Source: Bufo bufo (taxonomy: Eukaryota > Chordata > Amphibia > Anura > Bufonidae). Taken from it: a stretch of 64,000 nucleotides of DNA. Position numbers and translations under genes: made by a program. Below are positions 12,057 through 23,178 of the stretch, one piece after another (the stretch's first letter is position 1; every line of letters begins with the position of its first letter). The notes beneath the pieces are model-generated. The model was not told the origin of the DNA. It was given only the letters and a program-made list of their open reading frames with translations, and made no database searches. The stretch lies in the NCBI RefSeq assembly GCF_905171765.1, contig NC_053390.1, forward strand, positions 516,608,852 through 516,672,851. The letters run 5' to 3'.

Positions 12057-12229
12057 CAGGGACGGATGTGACAGGCTGTTCCCTGAACAGCCTGCTGGAT
12101 CTGTTTCATGCATATGTGAAAAAAGCCTTAACTGGCTCCTTGCATTTCCATGCTGTAGACATTACGCAGAGTATGACTGGGAGTTTGAAGTACAGTACTG
12201 TTCAATACAGTGAATAGGTTATGCTACCA

Positions 12230-12941
12230 TTAACCCCTTGTGTTCTGGAGGATTTTTCGTTTTGCATTTTTGTTGTCTATGGAGTTGCGTGAGGGCTTTT
12301 TTTTGCAGGTAGATCTGTGGCTTTGACAGCATTGGAGTGTGTATGACTTTTTGATCACATGTTCATTTTTTGTGAAGTGAAGCTATGAAAAAAGCACAAA
12401 TCTGCCGTTTTAATAATTTTTCCTGTTTGCGGCGTTCATCGTATGGGATAAATATATTTGTATTTTTATAGTTTGTGCATTTTGGAATGCAACAGTGCCT
12501 ATGATGTTTACTTTTTTATTATTTCTTAGTTTTCATTTTAATTCTGGCAAAAGGAGGAAATATGAAAATATATATATATTAATATTTATTTTTTATTTAT
12601 TTTTTCCCTACTTTTTTAGCACTGCTTTGTAAGCTCCATTTGCCGTTCCACCTGCAGGCCTCCAAAGGCACTACAACTCTGATACGTTGGGTTTCTTCAC
12701 ACAGACCCAACACATCAGAGCAAATGAACAGGTCCCCCATTTGCCACTAGGGACAGCACAGTGCTTCTGGGTTTTCTGCACTCAGATGCATATGGTCACA
12801 TTTGACCATGGCATCTGATGGGTTAAATTTCCCAGATATTGGCCCTGGGCCTCTGCTGTTTGAAACAAAGGCCCAGGGCGACACCAGTGGGCACCATTTT
12901 TAAACAGACGACTTCTACCGTGCATGTACGGCTGCGGTTAA
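12230..12941. mobile_element. TTAA-flanked non-autonomous element, 0.7 kb
   Basis: TTAACCCCTTGTGTTCTGG at the left and TGTACGGCTGCGGTTAA at the right give TTAA boundaries. The interior holds a long T-rich block and an inverted pair around CCCTGGGCCTCTGC/ AAAGGCCCAGGG. A decayed relative is at 39174-39850. Kolobok or piggyBac origin is likely; no transposase frame is present. Confidence 0.6.
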
Positions 12942-13139
12942 AGAGAAAGTGGTAGGGTGCCCTAGACAGTACATTACATTTATGGTTTTAATTTTAAATT
13001 GTTAATTCCACAATGTCTATGGAAACAACAGCACTTCTCTCTAAATATTCATCATTATGTTAAACTACAAATCCCTGGATGAGCACAGAGGAGAAGTTCA
13101 TTTGTGGTCAGGAAAGCTAGTGCTTGCATGTGATTAAAG

Positions 13140-13680
13140 AGTGTTATAAACGAATTACAGTCATTGACAAAAAAAGAAAAATAACACACCAAGTAACAAA
13201 CCTAGAAGGAGTTGTTGGAATCAAATGAGACTGAGACTCTGTGTGAATGTAATAATGATATATGTAAGTGATTACAATATTACAGCGGAAGGGGAAGGTT
13301 ATTGGGTATTGCTACTGTACAAACTAGTATGAGCTTCGGCCATTTCCAGCCTGGATACAAGATCAGATACAGTTGGGGGTGAAGGCATACCGGTTCTGTA
13401 CGGTATCCTGAGGCACATTTACCTACAGATGTTACAGCTGGGCCCGTGGATCCTGCACCAGCTGGTCCCATAAATGCTCGATTGTCAAAAAATCTGGCGA
13501 CCGGGCAGGCCAAGGAAGTGTTACAATCTGGAGAAGACATTCCTGGGAAACCCTTGCTGTGTGTGGGCGAGTATTATCCTGCTGGAAAATGCCAATTGGA
13601 AGCCCTGCCATGACATTGACATTTCTATCTGGGTGTGTTTTCTTGTCAATGAGTGGAATACGAATTTAACTATCAGATAA
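13140..13680 (-). pseudogene. Tc1/mariner transposase relic
   Basis: On the minus strand, in a frame interrupted elsewhere, the segment at about 13450-13595 reads IFQQDNTRPHTARVSQECL followed by LPWPARSPDFLTIEHLWD. These are the second Asp and third Glu blocks of the DDE catalytic domain of IS630-Tc1-mariner transposases. The rest is frameshifted and the ends are lost. The left edge near 13160 (CATTGACAAAAAAAG) may be the remains of a terminus. Confidence 0.8.
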
Positions 13681-14235
13681 ACATATTAAATGTAGTCTGG
13701 AGAGATCCTTGCAGCTGAGATAAGGGAAGACATTAGTACTACACACAGAGATCTGAATCAGCAAATTAAGGAATGTGAAGGATCATGCCAAGGTGCCATA
13801 TCCTACTGCACGGTGTTCTACAAGGGAACCAAGCAGCACGAATCCATACACTCTTTCCTAAAATGTATACAATTTTGACTTCTTGCATAAGCACATGAAT
13901 GCATTTTGCAAAATGCATCACAGTACATGGTGCATAGTCCATGACTGGTTGTTTATTTCACTGTATTTTGGACAGTTTAGCCATAAACACTGTAGGTGAT
14001 CTGGATCAACTAAATAGAGCAGTGTCACTGGAACCAACCACTTTTGGACGCCTTGATTTGAAAAAACAAATTGAAAAGATAACTTAATATTAGGAACTGT
14101 CTGCATGCGAAGAGTGTTGCCAGACAAATGGCTATGCCATAAAAGATCAGCGAGGGTCCAGCCACTAAGATCTCATGAAAGTTGTGGGTGTCCTGTTCCT
14201 ACCATAGGATTAGTGGCATATGCTTAGCACTCTCA
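13681..14235. other. Intronic sequence, no gene seen
   Basis: No domain, terminal repeat or RNA gene recognised. Confidence 0.4.
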
Positions 14236-14590
14236 TTAAAGAGGTTTTCCAGTGGAAAATAAAATTGCTGGCAGCGGGCTTAGAGAAGGTTAAAATTTAT
14301 TTTTTTTTAAACTGATCTTCACCTATACCCTGTTCCTGTTACACTGCCCAGGCCCCTATTGATCCCTACTTCCTGGTCTTGTCTTGGCACACATGAACCT
14401 GATCACTGGCTACGGTGGGTCACCTCTGCGGCCAGTAATTGGCTGAGCAGGCATTTCCTGTGATGAGAATAGACCAGGAAGTAGAGAGCAGCTGTACCCA
14501 AGCAGTGTCAGAACAGAAGCCATGGGAGATTGTTGTGTATCAGGTTCCTTTACTTTTTTAACCCCTCTAAACTCACAGACACCATTTTAT
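14236..14590. mobile_element. TTAA-type MITE, eroded
   Basis: It starts TTAAAGAGGTTTTCCAG and fades out near TTAACCCCTCTAAACTC at 14558. The interior (CCAGGAAGTA, GGCTGAGCAGGCATTTCCTG) matches the element at 42284-42605. Noncoding. Confidence 0.6.
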
Positions 14591-14642
14591 GTATAGGTTG
14601 GAAACTGCCTTAGAACTCTATAGAAGATAAGAAAACAGCAGT

Positions 14643-15118
14643 TTAAAGGGGTTGTCCGGGATCAAATATATATATATTTTTAAGTGTACACACTATTAAC
14701 CGTTGATTAAAGTTCCCCCCATATGTGTTGAGGTATTTTCGCCACTTCTACATGGCTCCGATGGTCCCCCACGCATTGTTTACATATATGTTTATCTTTG
14801 CCTAACTTCCTGCCGCACTGCACTGTGGGTTCCAGCGCAGAGCGGCATCACGTGGTTACAGCTAACTATCATCTCCGCTGTAACTCTGCCCCCTCATTAA
14901 TATTCCGCCTCCATTCATTAGAAAGTGCCATGCCTGGTGACGTCACCGGACCGGAGGGGCGTGGATTAGCGCAATGTATTACAGCCTAGTCACCGCCCCT
15001 CCCTGCGATCTGCATAATTACTGAGGCTGTTGGTGACGTCACCGGGCTCCCTGGAAAGTGGAAGAAGAGGCTTCGCTCTGCAGCAAGGGACCCGGTACGT
15101 CACTGACTATGAGAAAAT
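14643..15118. mobile_element. TTAA-type MITE, GC-rich, one end seen
   Basis: Begins TTAAAGGGGTTGTCCGGG and continues as GC-rich sequence with two copies of GGTGACGTCACCGG (TGACGTCA at 14938-14945 and 15034-15041). The right terminus is not found. Noncoding. Confidence 0.6.
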
Positions 15119-15837
15119 AGGCACTTCCGGCTTAGAATTTGCAATATGAAAACGGGGCATCAGACATGTGTGGCAAAGGTAGGATAGAAAAAAAACGGAT
15201 GGCATATGGAAGTCATCCGTTTTTTTTTCGGATCCGCAATTTGCAGACCGCAAAACACATACGGTCTTGGGCGTGTAGCCTAATTGAAAGTGGCTTTTAC
15301 ATTTGTGTCAACATCTACGATAGGAACATGGCCATCCGAATTTACAATGCTGACAGCCACTCTGATCTGACTTTTATGGCATAATAGTTATCTTCTACAA
15401 TATTATGTGTGTGCCTGTGAATGTTTTTGTCTATATAGAAGTTACGCCAGGCACAAGGGATGAGCGTATCGATAAGTTCATCCGAAATAATTTATACTTT
15501 TTAAGGAGTGTCCACACAGCTCAGTGGTTTCCTCTTATGGCAACTTCGTATGGCACATCTCTTGTGGCCCTCTTAAAGGGGTTTTCCGAGATTTTACTAC
15601 TGATGACCTATCAGTATGTGTGTCCACGTTAATCTGCCGGCACATTAGTTAACAGTCTGTAGAGGAACACTCCCTAACAGACTTAAAATTCGTTCAGATG
15701 AACAAATCGATTCACACATCCATAACAGGTACAGTATCTGAAACTATGGAGAACTGTCTTTATTCACGTTCATACAATTGCACACAGACACTTTTCTGAT
15801 CTTTTCTCCCCGTTTCCTTCATTGCCTTTTACTCTTG
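15119..15837. other. MITE fragments
   Basis: 15143-15285 has CGGATCCGCAATTTGCAGACC, of the type found in the GGGTCC-end MITEs, with a hairpin around AAACGGATGGCATATGGAAG. A TTAAAGGGGTTTTCCGAG end starts at 15573 and is lost by about 15700. No gene seen. Confidence 0.5.
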
Positions 15838-15952
15838 TACACTATATTGACAAAAGTCTTGGAACATACTGTACCTCACTGAATTCGGGTATTTCAGCCA
15901 GTTTTATTGCCACAGCCATACAGTCTGTCTTTACAAACATTTGTGAAAAATG

Positions 15953-16617
15953 ATAAAGAAATGCGTATGGGCGAGCACTCTACCATAAAGCACACATTTA
16001 TTGCAAGTGAGTTAATATAAAACAAGTACTTTGATATAAAACAAATAAAAAACACAGGTAAAATACATCAATATAACCACAATGGGACTGATGAATATGG
16101 ATCAATGTCCAGAAAATTATTATTCGATCCTCTGGCGTGATTGTATCTGGAAATCTTTGTAGGGCCTTGTGGTATAGCCTTAGTCCCCAGTAGAAGTCCA
16201 GTAATAGGTAATCGATCTTGTGAATACCTATACAACGCTATAGAGGGTTCTAGCAAACGGCTAATACTTTTTATATATCGGACGTCAATCCTGAAATACT
16301 TTGGACGGGAGAGAAAGATGTTCTCGGCTATTCCGCCGCTTACCTCCCCTTTTGTAAGGATAGTCCACTTGATTCCGCGTTTTTTTCCGAAGGAGTGAGT
16401 GAGGAACATTGGGTGATGTATGAGACTGGCGTCTCACGTTGCTCTGTTCGATGACCGCATTCAGTGCTCGCGGGATTACACTTACGTGACTTCCAGTATG
16501 GTCCGGTAGTGACGTCTTTCTTATATTCGATTCGGAGATTTGAAAATTAGATTTTTCGAATATTCAAGTCCTGTCTGCATGGCCATGCGACTAAAGAGAT
16601 TTCGACAGGTGTATGGC
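15953..16617. repeat. Left arm of Penelope inverted repeat (pseudo-LTR)
   Basis: It starts directly after the target duplication and matches the reverse complement of 19062-20256 once the LTR is removed. Open frames in it are mirrored in the other arm (such as SRSPVIGNRSCEYLYNAIEG) and are not evidence for a protein. Confidence 0.9.
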
Positions 16618-16671
16618 GTTTATCCAGACGCGTTTCGGGAATTATGACTCTCCCTTCTTCAGTGGTTACGC
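16616..16671 (-). ncRNA. Hammerhead ribozyme-like motif 2 (in Penelope element)
   Basis: On the minus strand: stem I GCGTAACCA, then CTGAAGA, stem II AGGGA paired with TCCC, GAAA, CGCGTC and TGGATAAACGC. CCA pairs with TGG and GCGT with ACGC across an internal loop, as in type I hammerheads with loop contacts. Scission is predicted after C17 (16627). The sense matches the RT/endonuclease strand. Confidence 0.8.
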
Positions 16672-16798
16672 TACACCTGTTTGTGTACGCCTTATATACT
16701 CCACAGAGCTATCGTCAAAACCTGGACCAAACTTCAGGATTCAATACTTCCGTTTCTATAAAATTCGATATCTAGGACTTCCGATTTTTTGGAGTTTA

Positions 16799-16885
16799 TA
16801 TTTATCGAAGACTTCCGATTTACATTTATCGAAGACCTCCGATTTTAGATTTTGCATTTATCGAAGGCTTCCGATTTTTCAACTT
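16799..16885. repeat. Short tandem motif in Penelope 3' region
   Basis: Three spaced copies of ATTTATCGAAGRCTTCCGATT. This lies downstream of the endonuclease in element orientation. Confidence 0.6.
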
Positions 16886-17372
16886 TCGAATTTTTGGTCT
16901 CGATTGTTTTAGAGGAGACTTTCGATGATTTCAAAATATATTTTCTTTTCTCACAGATTTTTGTAGATAACAGAGTATCAAAGAAAGAGGATCCATTCAT
17001 CAAGTACCTCATTTGTGGATACATCCTTTTTAAAATATAATAGTCATAATTTACACTTTTAATGAACTGTTAAAAATATATTTGTTAAAAAATATTACAA
17101 TGTATTATAATGTAAAAATCTATGTGTTAAAATTATGGATGTGTCATACAGTCTCAAGGTGGAGTACTAATGGTTGTAGCTGGGCTATACTTCATATATT
17201 AGGCTTCTACATACATTTCATTCTCAGACGACAACAATGGAGTTAATGATGACAATCATGGTAATGACAGTGCTAACTACAGTAATAACAACGACAGCAA
17301 TGACAACAGAGACGGGGTTTGGCGGGAGGGCTCAGGTCGAGGGAGGGTCGCAGTGCCGATATATGGCCAAAC

Positions 17373-18926
17373 CTACGACCCTCCATTGAACCATGGACAC
17401 TCCCCTACAAAAAGCCAAACAGTTCCAACCGAATTTAATCCTGATGGTAACAGGCTCCCAAACTCGTAAATTCGTCGGGATTCCTTCCTGGACATCTGTT
17501 TGATGAAATTACCTCCTCTCCAGTGTTGGTCCACCTTTTCCAGTGCCGTAAAGACGAGGCTGGCCGGGTCACTATTATGGACCTCCTTATAATGTTTAGA
17601 CAGGGAATATTTTTCATAACCCTTCTTGATGTTAGCTATATGTTCGGCCAGTCTCGTCTTTAATAGTCGTTTCGTTCTACCGATGTATTGTCTATTACAA
17701 GGGCACTGGATCAGGTAGACCACCCCGGTAGAATTGCACGTAAGGCAATCTTTGATGTCCCAGACAAATGTATTCTGTGTAGAGGGGACTGTGATAGTCT
17801 TACGGGGCTTATTGTTAATTTTGCATGCAATACACTTGCCGCATTTGAAAAACCCCTTTAAATCCATCCAAGTCCCAAAAAGTGATCTCTTTTTATCTCT
17901 AGGTTTCACAGAGGGAGCTATTTTAATACCCAAATTTGGTGCCCTAGTAAAGGTAACTTTTGGGGATGTAGGTAGGAGATGGCCTATCTCCCTATCATTT
18001 AGTATATGGTGCCAATGTGTCTTTACTATTTGTTGTATTTTTCTGTAGTCATCATTGAAGGGAAAGATAATCCTACTATTGATCTCTTCAGTTATCTGTG
18101 ATTTCTTGTTTTTGACCTGACTATCAAAAAAAGTCTGTCTGTCTAATTTCCTAACCTTTTCTAGGGCTTTTTCTACTATTTTGTCCGGATAATCTTTCTC
18201 CGGGAATAGCTGCCACATTCCAGCTGCCTCCTCCTCAAAACGGTGGTCCTCCGTACAATTCCTCCTGATTCTACGGAACTGGCCGGTCGGGATGTTACTC
18301 AACCATCTTGGGAGGTGGCAGCTGGAATATTGAATAAAGCTATTTCTATTCCTTGGTTTGTAGAAAGTATTACAGACAAATTTATTATTCTGTTTTTTGA
18401 GAACCAAGTCAAGGAATTCTGTCTCTTCCTTAATAGTAGCACTGAAGACCAAATTCAATTGGTTTTCATTGATCTCCTTCAAGAAGAGATCTAGAGTTTC
18501 CCTTTTACCCTTCCAAATAAAGACCACATCGTCGATGTATCAATGCCATAGGGCCAGATCCGCCCCCAGCTTTGGCCCAATGTACTGATGTTCCCATTCT
18601 GCCAAAAATAGATTGGCATAACTGGGGGCGAACCTGGTCCCCATGGCAGTCCCGCATTTCTGCAAGTAGTACACACCCTCAAAATAAAAATAATTATGAT
18701 CGAGGATGTACACTATGCCATCTACAATAAATTTAGCGTGGGCTTCCTCCAATTTTCCTTCTCTTTTTATTTGTTGTCTTACTGCTGTCATTCCCTGTTG
18801 ATGGTCAATAGATGTATAAAGGGATTGTATAACCAAGGTCCCCATAATCCATTCTGGTTGGGCATCTAAACTTTCTTGTAAAAAATGTTTATTTTGAATA
18901 AAATGTAATAAAATTAACAATGGCAT
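17373..18926 (-). pseudogene. Penelope-like RT and GIY-YIG endonuclease, one stop
   Basis: Reverse transcriptase with a C-terminal GIY-YIG endonuclease, the protein that copies Penelope-like retroelements. Reading from 18926: a motif A region with QSLYTSIDH, motif B QKCGTAMGTRFAPSYANLF, then a TGA stop at 18542-18540, then in the same frame YIDDVVFIWKG (motif C). The second part (17373-18539) continues through thumb-like sequence with LPRWLSNIPTGQFRRIRRNC, a Cys pair CGKCIAC, and the endonuclease VVYLIQCPCNRQYIGRTKR followed by LAEH. Two defects are seen: the TGA just before the YIDD box, and Val where family members have the motif A Asp (TLVIQSLY against the usual TxDVxSLY). The protein lacks its N-terminal part (full-length proteins are longer). 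This copy should be inactive. Confidence 0.9.
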
Positions 18927-19061
18927 CTAAACTTACTAAGGCCTGGATAATATGGGTTGTGGCTTTTATATATGACCTCGTTTTTTTCACTATCGGTTGT
19001 AATTGTGTGTCTATATACCTAGACAAATTCGATGTGATTGATTCAATGCCCGATACAATCG

Positions 19062-20256
19062 GCCATACACCTGTCGAAATCTCTTTAGTCGCATGGCCAT
19101 GCAGACAGGACTTGAATATTAGAAAAATCTAATTTTCAAATCTCCGAATCGAATATAAGAAAAACGTCACTACCGGACCATACAGGAAGTCACGTAAGTG
19201 TAATCCCGCGAGCACTGAACGCGGTCATCGAACAGAGCAACGTGAGACGCCGGTCTCATACATCACCCGGTGTTCCTCACTCACTCCTTCGGAAAAAACT
19301 GCGGAATCAAGTGGACTATCCTTACAAAAGGGGAGTGTCACCGCCAGACATCTGTGAAGCTCTGACAGACGTTCTTTAGAACCTCCTGCTTGAGGTTCTT
19401 TTGTTTTGCTTTCGTTTTGTCATCTCGTTTCCCTCTCTCAGCTGTTATCTAGTTGCACTGATTGCATCCCTTTAAATCCCCTCCCATACTGCATCACTTT
19501 GCGGTTTATACAACTTCCTGGAGTGTGTGCATGCTGGATGCTACAACTGATGCGTCTACAGATAAGTCTGTTCATTTATCTTTGTTTTCCTGTTTGCTTG
19601 ATCCGAGGTGACCCTGACTCCCTCCGTATTAAGTGTAGGGAGCCGGTGGTCGTGTCCCCTCACTATTATAGGGTGTTCAGGTGTCATACAGTCGAGGAAC
19701 GAGGGTATGCAAATTTCTACCATTGAGATTTTTGCATAAGCTGAGCAGTAAGGGAGAGAGCTAGCGTTGTTACAGGGCTTACCCGTTGGTTCCTTAGTTT
19801 TGGATCAAGTCAGTCGGATCTTCATTTGTGTCTTCTAGTTTTGTTACACCATCCGTGACAGGGAGGCAAGCGGCGGAATAGCCGAGAACATCTTTCTCAC
19901 CCGTCCAAAATATTTCAGGTTTGACGTCCGATATATAAAAAGTATTAGCAGTTTGCTAGAACCCTCTATAGCGTTGTATAGGTATTCACAAGATCGATTA
20001 CCTATTACTGGACTTCTACTGGGGACTAAGGCTATACCACAAGGCCCTACAAAGATTTCCAGATACAATCACGCCAGAGGATCGAATAATAATTTTCTGG
20101 ACATTGATCCATATTCATCAGTCCCATTGTGGTTATATTGATGTATTTTATCTGCGTTTTTTATTTGTTTTATATCAAAGTACTTGTTTTATATTAACTC
20201 ACTTGCAATAAATGTGTGCTTTATGGTAGAGTGCTCGCCCATACACATTTCTTTAT
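19062..20256. repeat. Right arm of Penelope inverted repeat
   Basis: Reverse complement of 15953-16617, interrupted at 19336-19860 by a solo LTR that the left arm lacks. Its inner edge (GGCCATACACCTGTCG) lies opposite left-arm position 16617, 9 nt from the predicted hammerhead cut. Confidence 0.9.
19336..19860. mobile_element. Solo LTR with 5-bp target duplication
   Basis: 525 bp starting TGTCACCGCCAGAC and ending CATCCGTGACA, with TG...CA ends and short inverted TGTCAC/GTGACA. It is flanked by GGGAG on both sides (19331-19335, 19861-19865). The uninterrupted homologous site in the left Penelope arm has a single GGGAG equivalent. There is no internal gag or pol. A 5-bp duplication suits Gypsy-type LTR elements; the strand and family are not settled. 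Confidence 0.85.
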
Positions 20257-20367
20257 CTCCAACCTAATCTAGAGAGGTAGGGTGTCCTCTCCCTGGGCTT
20301 GCAGCACCACATCATAGGCTATATAGGAGAGTAGCCACCACCACCACTATATACCCATTTGTGAAAA

Positions 20368-21420
20368 ATGGGTCGTTCTAAAGAGCTCAATCAATTTCAG
20401 CATAGTTCTGTAACACCACAGTTGCAAGAAGAAAGTTTGTGAAATGTCTTCCCTAGTTGATATTCCACCATTAACTGAGTGCTATTATTGCCAAGTGGAA
20501 ATGCTTATGAACCACATCAACTCAGCCACAAAGACCACTTAACGTTGCAAAACGGGGTTGTGGAGTGCTGAGGCACATGGGGATAGATTTATCAAACAGG
20601 TGTAAAGTAAAACTGGCTTAGTTGCCCATTGCAACCAATCAGATTCCACGTTCCTTTTCCAAAGGAGCATTATAAATAAAAGTGGATTCTGATTGGTTGC
20701 TAGGCACAACTAAGCCAGTTTTCTTTTACACCAGTTTTGATAAATGTCCCCCATAGAGTATAAACCACCACCACTCAACAACAGCAGCATTCTCCTTTGG
20801 CATTAACATCAGCAAACAGTGCAGTGGGAGCTTCATAGCATGGGTTTGGGTTTCCATGGCAGAGCAGCTACATGTGAGCCTTAACTCACCAAGTACAATG
20901 CCAAGCGTCAGATGGGGTGGTGTCAAGAACACCACCACTGGACTCTGAAGCAGTGAAAAAAAAGTGTTCTGTGTAATGACGAATCATTCTTCTCTATCTG
21001 GCAGCCTGATGAATGAATATGGGTTTGGCAAATGTCAGGAGAACAAGACCTGCCTGGCTGCATTGTGCCAATTGCAAAGTTTGGTGGAGTAAGGATAATG
21101 CTATAGGGTTGTTTTTTAGGGTGCGCCCTAGGTCTATTATCTCTAGTGAAGGGTAATCTTAATGTTTCAGCATGATATTTGGACAATTGTATTCTTCCAC
21201 CTTTGGGAAGGCTCTTTTCTGGTCCAGCATGACTGCGCCCCACTGCCCAAAGCAAGGTCCATAAAAGCATGGTTGGAACAGTTTGATGTGGAAGAACTTG
21301 ACTGGCCCACGCAAAGCCCTGACCTCAACCCAATCCAGCACTTGTGAAATGAACTTCAACAGAGAGTGCGAGCTCGGCCCTCTCACCCAACATCAGTGTC
21401 TGACCTGATAAATGCTCTTC
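20368..21420 (+). pseudogene. Decayed Tc1 transposase
   Basis: Starts MGRSKELNQFQHSS, equivalent to the Tc1 N-terminal helix-turn-helix start. IIAKWKCL continues it after several stops. A MITE interrupts at 20579-20752. Near the end VQHDCAPLPKARSIKAW and LDWPTQSPDLNPIQHL are the second Asp and third catalytic blocks. The catalytic Glu of NPIEH reads Gln (CAG). Multiple stops and frameshifts. Confidence 0.85.
20579..20752. mobile_element. MITE inside the Tc1 relic
   Basis: Long inverted termini: GGGATAGATTTATCAAACAG at the left and GATAAATGTCCCCC at the right, extended by TAAAACTGGCTTAGTTG / CAACTAAGCCAGTTTT. The core contains CAACCAATCAGATTC and an inverted counterpart, so nearly the whole element folds back. 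Noncoding. Confidence 0.85.
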
Positions 21421-21531
21421 TGGATGAATAGGCAGAAATTCCCACAGACACATTCCAAAGAGTGGAAGTTATTGCTATTTTAGCTTCAAAGGGAGAACAA
21501 AGGGTGCCCAAATACAGTTGTCTATATACTT

Positions 21532-21594
21532 TTTTTTTATTTTTATAATACCTTTTCTTTATTCGTCTCACCAACACTTACAAGATTAAACAAC
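21532..21594 (-). mobile_element. Tiny retroposed 3' fragment
   Basis: 63 bp whose minus strand ends in an A-rich tail (ATAAAAATAAAAAAAAA). It is flanked by a 13-bp duplication TGTCTATATACTT (21519-21531, 21595-21607). Tail plus duplication is the signature of LINE-mediated insertion. The source element is not recognised. Confidence 0.55.
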
Positions 21595-21607
21595 TGTCTA
21601 TATACTT

Positions 21608-22359
<752 letters not shown>

Positions 22360-22496
22360 TTACAACAGGCCAGGGGGTCTTTCCGAATGATTTCCTATTT
22401 TAGATCATAGAATGATGAAATACAGAAATCATAATGCCATGCTGCATTGTGTGGGAGCCAATGGGATCTAAAACCAAATGGAGGATGTTATTACAC

Positions 22497-22721
22497 TAAG
22501 GGCCCTTGCAGACGATCGTTGGTCACGCAGCGCAGCGCCCGGCCTGAACTCCCAGCGCTGCCGGGGGGGTCACATAACATTATATTGATTTATGATGCTA
22601 TGTAACCCTTACAGTTCTGGAATGTATTGGATAACACTGGCATAATGCTGCAGGCATGCTCAGGCCAGGAGCTGCGCTGCGGACTCGCAGCGGGACCAAC
22701 GCTCGTCTGCAAGGGCCCTAA
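22497..22721. mobile_element. MITE, PIF/Harbinger-like, GGGCCC-end
   Basis: TAA|GGGCCCTTGCAGACG ... CGTCTGCAAGGGCCC|TAA, with a 3-bp TAA duplication at both ends. A GC-rich, noncoding core. Confidence 0.85.
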
Positions 22722-22821
22722 AGGTATGCCTGTAAAATGTGAACTGCTGCATCAATTATCATTCTATATTCACCTTCACAAAAATAACAAGTAAAATCAC
22801 CTTGGACATTGAAACATATGG

Positions 22822-23178
22822 TTAAAGGGGTTTTACGGGACTACAATATTGATGTCCTATACTCAACATCAGATCAGCAAGGGTCCAACTCTGGACACCC
22901 CCGCCAATCAGCTGTTTGAAGAGGCTGTGGTGTGCTGGTGAGAGGTTCGGCTCTTCCTTAGTACATGACACCACATTTATTGGTCACATGCCCTAGGTGC
23001 AGCTCAGTCCCTAAATATCAAGCACAGCAACTATATAATGAACGGTGCCATGCTTGGCACGATGAGAGGAGGCAGAGATCTCTCTAAACAGCTGATCCAA
23101 ACGTCGGCCCCCCACTTATTAGATATTGATGATCCGGAGGATAGGACATCAATATTTTACTCCTGGAAAACACATTAA
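22822..23178. mobile_element. TTAA-type MITE
   Basis: TTAAAGGGGTTTTACGGG at left; CTGGAAAACACATTAA at right. The subterminal GATGTCCTAT/ATAGGACATC pair and GATCAGCAAGGGTCC place it in the family of 6802-7192, though it is more diverged. Confidence 0.75.

Larger units (their letters stand above)
15953..20355 (-). mobile_element. Penelope-like retroelement (internally deleted)
   Basis: A 4.4-kb insertion flanked by an exact 15-bp duplication CATTTGTGAAAAATG (15938-15952, 20356-20370). Outer inverted arms (15953-16617 and 19062-20256) enclose a minus-strand RT plus GIY-YIG endonuclease. The right arm is split by a solo LTR, and about 100 bp beyond it reach the duplication. A hammerhead-like motif sits at the inner edge of the left arm. 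RT followed by GIY-YIG, pseudo-LTR arms and a hammerhead together define Penelope-like elements (family knowledge). The reading frame begins at 18926 without the N-terminal half. Direct copies of AGTTTAGATGCC at that junction (one at about 18871, one at about 18923) suggest an internal deletion. Confidence 0.9.
15838..21606 (+). mobile_element. Tc1-like transposon relic, split by later insertions
   Basis: The left terminus CACTATATTGACAAAAGTC follows a TA at 15838. The right terminus is the CTGTCTATATACTT stretch near 21595-21606. Between them, after removing the insertion at 15953-20355, the MITE at 20579-20752 and a small retroposed piece at 21532-21594, about 1.1 kb of Tc1 remains. This is the oldest layer of a nest with a Penelope element and a solo LTR. 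Confidence 0.8.

Noticed and set aside
16068..16409. 113-codon minus-strand frame mirrored at 19844-20141
   Set aside because: Both lie in the inverted arms of the Penelope element, so apparent conservation is duplication of noncoding arm sequence.
19336..19860. A full LTR retrotransposon or provirus
   Set aside because: Only one LTR with direct 5-bp duplications is present; no primer-binding site, gag or pol follows.
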